NCBI GenBank assembly: GCA_947650285.1
Contig: CANTFL010001005.1
Coordinates: 1 to 64,000, forward strand
From: Hyaloperonospora brassicae
Taxonomy: Eukaryota; Oomycota; Peronosporomycetes; Peronosporales; Peronosporaceae
Reading direction: 5' to 3'
Length of the DNA stretch: 64,000 nucleotides
The notes beneath the pieces were generated by a model that made no database searches, had not been told where the DNA came from, and was given only the letters and a program-made list of their open reading frames with translations. Shown here in pieces: positions 57,070 to 64,000 of this stretch. The translations under genes and the position numbers were made by a program. Position 1 is the stretch's first letter; each line of letters begins with the position of its first letter.

Positions 57070-57405
57070 CCCGAATGTATCCGTTTAATGGAGGCAAAAC
57101 TCCAATAGGTGGTGTAATAGCAAGAACAATATCACATATAGCATCTAATTCAAAAAATGTCGAATTCTCTACGAAATTAGAGAGTTGCCAAACGACTCCG
57201 TCATTAGGAGCTCTTCGGAGTCATCAGCCTGTTATCCCCGTAGTACCTAAAAATCATCCGTTTAATATTATTTATTATTTATATTCGATAACACTGTTAA
57301 ATTGTTTTAGAGGTTTAACTGATAGTTTACTAAACTATCAGTTAATCATATTAATCAACCTTATAAGCGGTCATCCCTCACTTCATTAGAATAATTTAAA
57401 TTGTT
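57070..57405 (-). pseudogene. NUMT: mitochondrial LSU rRNA fragment joined to another AT-rich organellar-like piece
   Basis: The reverse complement of about 57182-57262 reads AACGGAT...AGGTACTACGGGGATAACAG, then GCTGATGACTCC...GACGGAGTCGTTTGGCAAC. This is the peptidyl-transferase region (domain V) of a large-subunit rRNA. AT-rich helices upstream extend to about 57405, fitting mitochondrial rather than bacterial or nuclear rRNA. Past GTTTGGCAACTC the rRNA homology stops, and 57075-57181 is a different AT-rich piece with a plus-strand frame beginning MYPFNGGKTPIGGVIARTIS, perhaps another mitochondrial segment. A nuclear insertion is inferred from the flanking transposons. Confidence 0.75.
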
Positions 57406-57915
57406 ACCTATTTTTTGCGTTAATTCATGCTGCTACGATGGTGACAGCAGGGGTATATTTAATTACACGGGCTACCTAGGCTTTCGTTTCTCAGTGTCAG
57501 TAATAAAAAAAACATCCTTTGCCCACACTTAAGAAAGTGCTGCTGATGGCTGATCTTATCACCGTCACATACACACGTGACACACAGGGTGTCGATCTAT
57601 GTGCCACCCGCACGCCAAGCGAGCAAGTATCACAAATATAATTCTTTTTCTATCATTCAAAAAAGTGGTTATAGTATGATTCGAATTTTTAAATAAATAT
57701 GCCGTACAGTATAGTATAAAACCATTAAATATCTAGGATAATAGTAATAAATAGTTAAATAGTTAAAACGTTGATATTTTAAATTGTCGAAAAATATCTT
57801 GTTTTTTGATATTTTTATCATTCTTAAACAAATCCGTCGAGAAAATATCTTGTTTTTTTCAAATACTTTATTATTCTTTAGCAAATTCGGCGCGTTGCAA
57901 TCGCGTCAATTGTTG
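57406..57915. other. Very AT-rich DNA
   Basis: Homopolymer-rich, no frames of note. A two-copy repeat of AAAATATCTTGTTTTTT occurs at about 57789 and 57842. Confidence 0.4.
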
Positions 57916-58500
57916 TAATGGAAAGACTTTCTAGACGGAAATTTTCGTGAAGTGACGACGCTCCAATACAACAAGACGGTCAATGTGAAAGTTTTGTTTC
58001 GTAAACCTCGCTGCCAACGCATGGTAATTTCGTCCCGTTGTCTCAGGTATTCGCCAAGGTTGCTTGCTAACCCCTTTTTTCTGCTCCTCGTCGAGCTGTT
58101 AGGCATTGCGGGGCAGCAGACACCAGACTTGACAGGGTTCCCGGTGCCAGGTTGTGGAACATTTCGACACACATTCTCCGCGTTCGTGGATGACTCGACG
58201 ATCTTTCTATAGAAAGGGCATCAGCTCGGACCGGCGCTTCACCTCGTTTTTCTCTTTGGTGACTTGTCGGGTCTACAAGCCCAGCCGGCAAAAAGTAAGC
58301 TGATCTTTCCTTAAAAGCGCGGTGCACGTCAAGGACTTTGACGGCATTTCGGTCCTCCATCCAGCGGACACGGTGATGTATCTAGGATACGGATTCGGGA
58401 CTGTAAATTTATAGCATCGCAATTGGTCGTTTCGCATTGGGAAGCTACAACGGCGCCTGTTCACGGCTGTCAAAGTTTCAAGTGTCAAAGCGAATTTACT
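57916..58500 (+). pseudogene. LINE reverse transcriptase, left fragment
   Basis: Plus-strand frames give TVNVKVLF, LLVELLGIAGQQTPDLTGFP and the catalytic box FSAFVDDSTIFL (FVDD), then VHVKDFDGISVLHPADTVMY, matching the RT middle of oomycete non-LTR elements. Frameshifts and stops break it. It is separated from its continuation by a minisatellite and a solo LTR. Confidence 0.75.
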
Positions 58501-58815
58501 TCACGATCTTGACAGATTCAGTTTTGCGAGTCACCTTCGGCATCTTGATCCGTAGAATACCTTTGATCACTCTCTCGATCTTGATCGATAGAACGTTGAA
58601 ATGAGTCACAGTATGAATGTGGGTCATCTTTAAAATCTTGATATGTCGGTATTTGCAACACACTTTTTCGGTCTCGATCTGTCGTCTCGTGTGCGTCCAT
58701 TTCGCAATCTCTATCTTTGAACTCTGTGGTTCACCTTTACGATCCCGGTCCGTACAAAACCGTGGATCACCATCACGATCTTTATTCGTAGGATACTCTT
58801 GACTAGCGTGGATCA
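58501..58815 (+). repeat. Degenerate minisatellite, about 36-bp unit, about 8 copies
   Basis: Units start at about 58504, 58540, 58576, 58634, 58671, 58705, 58740 and 58776. The consensus is approximately CGATCTTGATCCGTAGAA, then TACCTTGGATCACCATCA. On the minus strand it stays open and encodes a 12-residue Asp/Arg-rich repeat. Confidence 0.65.
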
Positions 58816-58885
58816 TCGGATTTAGATCCTAAACTCCATCATCCTGCCGTCAGTACTTTTTACGTCCGCAGTGTTTGATATCCCG

Positions 58886-59375
58886 TGTAACGGGGTGAGC
58901 CCGTTACATAAAAATTGGTACGAAAGTACCGATTTTTGAATAATTCCTATTTTTGATAATAATCAATCAACATCACTCGAGAAAAGCGATGTTGTCGGAA
59001 TATTACCTCTAAGGGTATTATATGTGGAGGGGCCCACTTCTTGGCTGATGTACACGGTACATCAACCAATTTAAACACCAATCGCTGCTGGACGCGCGCA
59101 ATGGATGGTGGACAGAAGACCCACATAGGAGACAGACGTTTGAAATAGTGAGTTTAAGACGAAAGATGATTTAGTAAGAAAATAACTATATATAATAATA
59201 ATATATATATATATAACAGTTCTACTTTTCCCTCACGACAGAGCTTTCGGGTTTTGTATTGTCTAGTTCGCTTTTTTTCACGCCACTTGTACGTGACGTC
59301 GGGATTATTCACCCTTGTATTGTTATTAATACAAGGCCTTGATCAGTTATCTGAGCAAGAGCGTGCCCCGTTACA
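58886..59375 (+). mobile_element. Solo LTR inserted in the LINE
   Basis: 490 bp, TGTAACGGGGTGAGCCCG to GCGTGCCCCGTTACA, with the block GGACGCGCGCAATG at about 59088. It faces plus. Flanks TCCCG (58881-58885) and TCCCT (59376-59380) look like a 5-bp target duplication with one change. Removing the LTR and one flank joins the LINE frame as VFDIPKWERK, confirming the insertion point. Confidence 0.85.
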
Positions 59376-61160
59376 TCCCTAAATGGGAAAGAAAGATGAT
59401 TCACAATTTGTACAATTTTTGTGTGCCCGTGCCACTTCCACGAAAGCGCAGCGCCACAAGGTGAATCCTGGACTACTCTTCACACCCAAAAAGTTAGAGG
59501 AGTCGGGATCGCCTCTTTCGGGATCGTCGTTAAAACACAGCGAACTAAACATGCGCTGCAATGGATCACGCAAACAAATGGTAAACATTTTTAATCGTGG
59601 CGTTTCTGGGTTTATCAAGGTCGGCGAACACCTTCTTGGATGGTACTACACGAGAGGTCTCGGGGGGAGCGTGGTTGGCTTGTTTGGCTAAAACGTCAAA
59701 GGATTTGGTTGCGAGTGATCTGTACAAGCTTCTTAAGCCCACAGATGAGCATTTGGAGCGTATCCGGGCCCGGATGACTGAGCACGAGGCACCCTTGCGT
59801 CGTGGCGTCTACATCTGGTAGGACAAGGACGAATCGGTTTCGTCGTTTTAGCTTCGCTTTCCAGATGCAATAGCTGATCAGGATCATCGCTTGCACGCTA
59901 TTTTGGGGGACGTTTGGATGGATTAATAATCCCTGACAACGGGACGGGCAAGGACAACAGTTGGTCAGCTCCAATTCGACAGGATCGTTGCTTGTTCTAT
60001 CTCGGACTTACACGTCTTTCGGACAGGACAGGCAGAGTTTACCTTCCACATTCCTTCTGCGGGAACGTCCTTTTCTCACTTCTTACAGTCTTAATTACGG
60101 CTATGGGCAACGGCTATTCTACTGGCGTCACCATCTCTCCTCGTTGGGACTGAATTGGCGGTTGCGCCTCCATTAAGTCTGCGGTATGCCCCTTCATTCC
60201 GGTACAATTACGACTGGTCTACGGTGAGGCGAAGGCACATCGTCGGGACTCGACGGGATCTTCAGAGCCTTTCGAATGGCCGGGTCCACCTGCGGCAGGG
60301 GGCCGACGGGCTCCTTTGGTTCTTCCTTACGCAGCCACCAGAGCTGGCCTCGGCCCTAGTGGATAAGTGCGCACCCTCAGCCAAATTTATTCAGTTTCAC
60401 AGTGTTGTATTTTAAGCCCATCTCAGCCATCACCGGTTTCCATTGCGGCAGCGGAGCGCGACGCGAATAGTTCCCTTCAGAGAAAAGTCTTTCGCCGTGC
60501 CATTTCAGCTTCATAAACGACCATTAGCGGTTGCATTACGGCCGCTGTTGCGGCGTATGGAATCCGTTGTCAGGACGGATTCATGGCAGCGGACAGCCGC
60601 ACATCAGAGTCCGTCACAGGTGTGTCGTCACGCACATGAGCTTACGTATCATCAAGTTTGGACGTGCTATCGGGTTGCTACCAATCAACTTAATTTATAT
60701 CACGCGGGTAGGCAGGATGAAAATAGCTGCCGTGTATCGCCGGGGCGTTACGGTGTTTAGGATTTTTCGGCTCACATCTTCTGGGACTGTCGGAAGGCGC
60801 GCGTATGTTGGGGAAAACTCCTCCGGCACTGGTCAGGCGTCATCGAGACCCCTTTCGGGGACACAAGTCTTTTGCTCATCTACGCCACTAGGCGAGCTCC
60901 TGCTATACCGGCACGGCAGAATCATCGGCTGCTTCAACGTTTTCAGGACGATTCCGAGACTGCGGTAAAGGGCTGGAAGCGAATCTGGTTTCTTATGTGT
61001 ACTATTTGCCTCACTCATCTATGGAATGAGCGGAACGACGCGGTGTTTAAAGGAGAACTGACCATTGTCACTAACAGTGTCGCTCTTTTTGGGCGCACGA
61101 GATACGTCAACTCACGGCGTTGGTGAAGCGGGACCATCGCGGTCCGGATACAGTAGTCCA
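59376..61160 (+). pseudogene. LINE, right fragment (C-terminal part)
   Basis: Plus-strand frames continue the non-LTR polyprotein: TREVSGGAWLACLAKTSKDL and YKLLKPTDEHLERIRARM (59650-59770), then the C-terminal zinc/zf-RVT-like region around 60770-60850 (FFGSHLLGLSEGARMLGKTP in a shifted frame). The tail is AVKGWKRIWFLMCTICLTHL, then WNERNDAVFKGELT (60965-61060). Numerous stops. Confidence 0.7.
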
Positions 61161-61171
61161 AGGGGCGGTAT

Positions 61172-61612
61172 TGTAACGGGGCACTGTTGACTACGTACTG
61201 GTTGACCAGTACGGAGTATACTTCCACTGACGACAGCGGTCGACAGTGCCCTGCTAGGTGTTTAATGAACACAGAGGAAGGAAAGGAGACTAAGTAGTTA
61301 GACTAGTCTCTTGGTAAAAGTAAAACTGTATTATATATAACTAAGTCCTATAACTCCTTGAATCTTCTGTTGTCCTCACTTAATTATACCAATATAACTA
61401 TATGTATGATGACGTCTACTCACCACCCATTGCGCGCGTCTAGCAGCGATTGGTGGGTTGATATCATCACGATATCAACCAATGAGTAGACCCTTCGGTC
61501 TACCCAACAATATCACCATGTCTGTGATATTGTTAAAAGAATATTCGACGTAATATTCGTTATTGTCAAATTGTTTAAAGAACAATTTCATGTAACGGGC
61601 TACCCGGTTACA
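61172..61612 (-). repeat. E3 3' LTR
   Basis: 441 bp on plus from TGTAACGGGGCACTG to TGTAACGGGCTACCCGGTTACA. The last 22 bases form a perfect-looking hairpin end. The block CACCACCCATTGCGCGCGTC is at about 61421. Confidence 0.88.
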
Positions 61613-61744
61613 TCACCCCTCCTTTATCTGATAGTTACCGTGTGACTATCGAAAACTTGGTGGCCACCCGTTAGACACCAGTGGGACAGGAAGCACTTGT
61701 TTGGTCAGGCCCATTCACTCCTGACCTTGCCTCGCATAGTTAAC

Positions 61745-63356
61745 ATGTCTATGCGAGGTGATTCGAATACCGCACAGCCTGCTGCTGTGCCAGCCTCTAC
61801 GGCAGACGCTTCTTCGTCTGATGCTTGTTCTCCGTCTGCAACAGAAGGTGCTGCAGACGCACGCGGTATCGCACCACGTGCGCATGATGACCTTGTCAAT
61901 GAGGTCATCAATTCTGGCGAGTCAGACGTGCCTGACTCGCGCAACGTTCCAGAGGCATCCCGATCACCGGCGGTGCCTCAAGTTCGTCAAGAGCACTGTA
62001 GAACGAGCGGACTCGTGAAATGCATCACAGTCTGTTCGGCAGTGATGATAAACTCTATGGTGAGGAATACTATGACTCATCAGTATCAACTCAGGCTTCC
62101 CCTCAAGAGAGTGATGACGATGGCGAGATCCATTGTCATTTTGAAAGCCGTGGTACCGAAACAGGTACCACATTGAAGCTTGGTGAGCTCAAGCCGTGGC
62201 GCTTGCCCGAGCAGCTCATCAATATCTTGTCTCACGAGACAAGCCAACACCATCGAATTCCTTTATTCGATGAAACTGAGCTCCATGGCTTAAGTTCCAG
62301 CGCGAGTAACTTCCGCGCTGAAGAGACTTCTATCTCGATGCTTTCCTAAGGCATCGATGGAATAATGGCAACCAAAATCGTGACGAGAACTCGCTTTTGG
62401 CAGCGTGGAACGCCTTCGTCCAAAATGTCAATAATTTTGGACGAGAAGGGTGGCTAACGAAGCTTGAGGCGATACGCCTCAAGTTCGAAAAGCTAACGCC
62501 AAACGATGCAAGGTACCGGTTGCATTGTTTGTCAAGTGAGGCCGGCATTCCATGCCTCACTTGGGGTGATCCTTGTGCGAGCTGTGTCTACAACTCGCAA
62601 CGTGCACATAGGGACGTGCTTCCTAATTTCGTCCTGGGGAAGGGCACACATCTCGGCTGAGATGCGGGACGCGATTGCAAACTTGCAATCCGTCTACAAG
62701 CGCCAAAAGCGCGTGTTTACCGATAGGCCCGAGGACCTATCGGATGAGTCTCGTCATACTGGTGGACGAGCCCTTCAACGTCAGCCATCAGCTGGGAACG
62801 AGGTCCCAGCTGTCAACGGAAGTTGGGTACCCACGCCACCGGACGAGGTAACTCGCCCTTGATTCTGAATCTCCACGGTGGTTCAAGATACGCTCCACAA
62901 GAAAGCGTTGACCACTGTGAGAAACCACCAGTGGTTCCGGTGGCGGTGGAAAAACAAGGTCCGGCTCAGCCGCCGGGCCTGCACGATACTTTAATTAACC
63001 ACGAGCGTTACCTGACTGAGCTGAGGGAGGACGTCGATCACGAATTCGATCGTCGGCACGCCTTGCAATCGGACGTGCGACGTCTTCGTGACGATCGGGA
63101 GAAGGACCGATCAGAATTCGCGTTCTCTCAGCTTGAGAGTGAAGGCGAGAGGCGTTGTTTGCGCGACGAGCTAGAGACAGCTCGCCGCGAGGCCGCGTCG
63201 ATAAAGGACCAACTCCTTTCGACGAAGGACTAACTTCAGTGTTTGGTCCGTGATCACAAGAATCTGTTGGGGATTCTTGAGCGCGCCGGTTATCTCCGTT
63301 CTCGCAAGAGGCCTCGTACTGATGGTAAGGGAGGAGACGACCAACATAAAACGTAG
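61745..63356 (+). CDS. E3 antisense ORF (accessory protein), broken by frameshifts
   Basis: It starts at ATG 61745, 132 bp from the 3' LTR, opposite to gag-pol. The N terminus is a low-complexity Ala/Ser/Asp stretch (MSMRGDSNTAQPAAVPASTA) to about 61980. After a frameshift comes an acidic part (SPQESDDDGE). After another break comes the central block AWNAFVQNVNNFGREGWLTK, then LEAIRLKFEKLTPNDARYRL and a Cys cluster (HCLSSEAGIPC, CASC). 62970-63232 is a coiled coil (FAFSQLESEGERRCLRDELE). One stop later the tail reads HKNLLGILERAGYLRSRKRP and ends at TAG 63354-63356. Centre, coiled coil and tail match E2. The basic RSRKRPR could be a nuclear signal. Function unknown. Confidence 0.6.
62791..62916 (-). 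pseudogene. E3 chromodomain
   Basis: The minus-strand frame reads GQRFLVERILNHRGDSESRA, then YLVRWRGYPTSVDSWDLVP, and a stop at 62788-62790. It lies antisense to the accessory ORF between its central block and coiled coil. Confidence 0.85.
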
Positions 63357-64000
63357 GATGCGTGCGCATTTTACGAGGCAATTCGATCGTGCATGCATTG
63401 CCCTTTAGGTGCAATACACGAAAGGGACCAATGTATTTCGACAGTAAATTACTACTGATGACATTAGTAACTACATGTCCAGGTAAGTTTACCGTAGACA
63501 GTAGTACTAGGTCGTTAACCTTAAATGAAAGAACATTTGCTCTTTCATTCTTGTCTGCGTTCCGTTTCTAGCGGTCCACCTCATTTGCGATGGAGTACTG
63601 AACGAAAAGGACTACCGCTTCTCGAGTCAGCAGGAAGTTCTCTGCTGACTCGTTGTTGTGTTTTTCAGTGCGCTTCGTGCGCACTACTAACAGATAGTTC
63701 TCTTCTTCAACAAGGGTGTCTTCTTCCTCGCTGGCATTGTCGTTAACGACAATGAATATCCCAGCATCGTCATCATTGTCTGATGTAGCAGCAGCTTCAT
63801 CGCTACTGCTAAGCCCGATTTCCTCGATGTCGACGTTGTCGACATCGGCATCAAACGTATCGGCGTGGGCGGTGATACGTGACGAGCAAGAACCAAAACG
63901 GATTTTGCTCAAGTGATTCCCTCCTTCCCTTTAACTCAGAGTCACTCTGTATGAGGGCGGGAATACGTGGGTGCCATAAGCCATTCACGTAGAACGGTTT
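63301..64000 (-). pseudogene. E3 integrase C-terminal half with acidic insertion
   Basis: From the window end inward on the minus strand: FYVNGLWHPRIP (core end), then an open 114-residue frame (63912-63568) with an Asp/Glu/Ser-rich run (VDNVDIEEIGLSSSDEAAAT, SDNDDDAGIF), then AVVLFVQYSIANEVDRQ, and finally RKMRTHPTFYVGRLLPYH at about 63385-63320. The acidic run sits between the catalytic core and the GPY/F-like region, as in E2 but not in E1. Confidence 0.8.

Larger units (their letters stand above)
61172..64000 (-). mobile_element. E3: Ty3/Gypsy chromovirus, 3' half, continues past the window
   Basis: The 3' LTR is at 61172-61612. Inside it lies an antisense ORF (61745-63356 plus), then on the minus strand the chromodomain (62791-62916), integrase C terminus (about 63385-63301) and acidic insertion (63855-63700), reaching FYVNGLWHPRIP of the core end at 63955-64000. 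The order equals E2. Confidence 0.88.

Noticed and set aside
1..64000. CRISPR arrays, tRNA genes, bacterial operons
   Set aside because: No regular spacer-repeat pattern, no tRNA cloverleaf recognised, and spliced genes show a eukaryotic nuclear genome.

Overview
The window looks like nuclear DNA of an oomycete, probably Peronosporales. The evidence is short GT-AG introns (66-165 bp), GC-rich coding exons, a fused diaminopimelate-pathway lysine gene, and a load of Ty3/Gypsy chromoviruses, Ty1/Copia, LINE and MULE relics. I cannot name the species.

Layout. 1-13.15 kb is repeats: a truncated LTR (1-221), a MULE transposase relic (about 1.55-2.75 kb), and a complete but decayed Gypsy chromovirus E1 (4816-12471) with 5-bp target duplication CACTC. 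A pair of about 118-bp inverted repeats (1202-1319 and 13031-13150) brackets this whole block. 13.4-28.5 kb is the only gene island, with six convincing genes: a two-domain sulfurtransferase (+), an ER-type glutathione peroxidase (-), a large WD40-like/coiled-coil/RING protein (+), an aminotransferase-DapB fusion (+), a PITH-domain protein (-) and GMP reductase (+). 28.5-40.1 kb is AT-rich, gene-poor DNA with two solo LTRs and a second MULE relic. 40.1-56.6 kb is one Gypsy chromovirus E2 (- strand), expanded by a nested Copia element (42697-47886) and a further insert of about 3 kb. 56.6-61.15 kb holds a nuclear copy of mitochondrial LSU rRNA and a LINE split by a solo LTR. From 61172 to the window end runs the 3' half of a third Gypsy chromovirus, E3 (- strand).

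Most notable. E2 and E3 each carry a homologous long ORF on the strand opposite to gag-pol, between the chromodomain/pol end and the 3' LTR. It has an acidic/low-complexity N terminus, a conserved central block and a C-terminal coiled coil with a basic tail, and its 3' end is antisense to the integrase C terminus. E1 has an antisense ORF in the same place, also ending in a coiled coil. This antisense accessory gene is the best candidate here for an undescribed system. Other points of interest are the aminotransferase-DapB fusion, the glutathione peroxidase ending in HDEF, a 20-nt microexon in the RING gene, and an Asp/Glu-rich insertion in the E2/E3 integrases.

All calls were made by eye from translations and motifs. 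No database search or alignment program was run.
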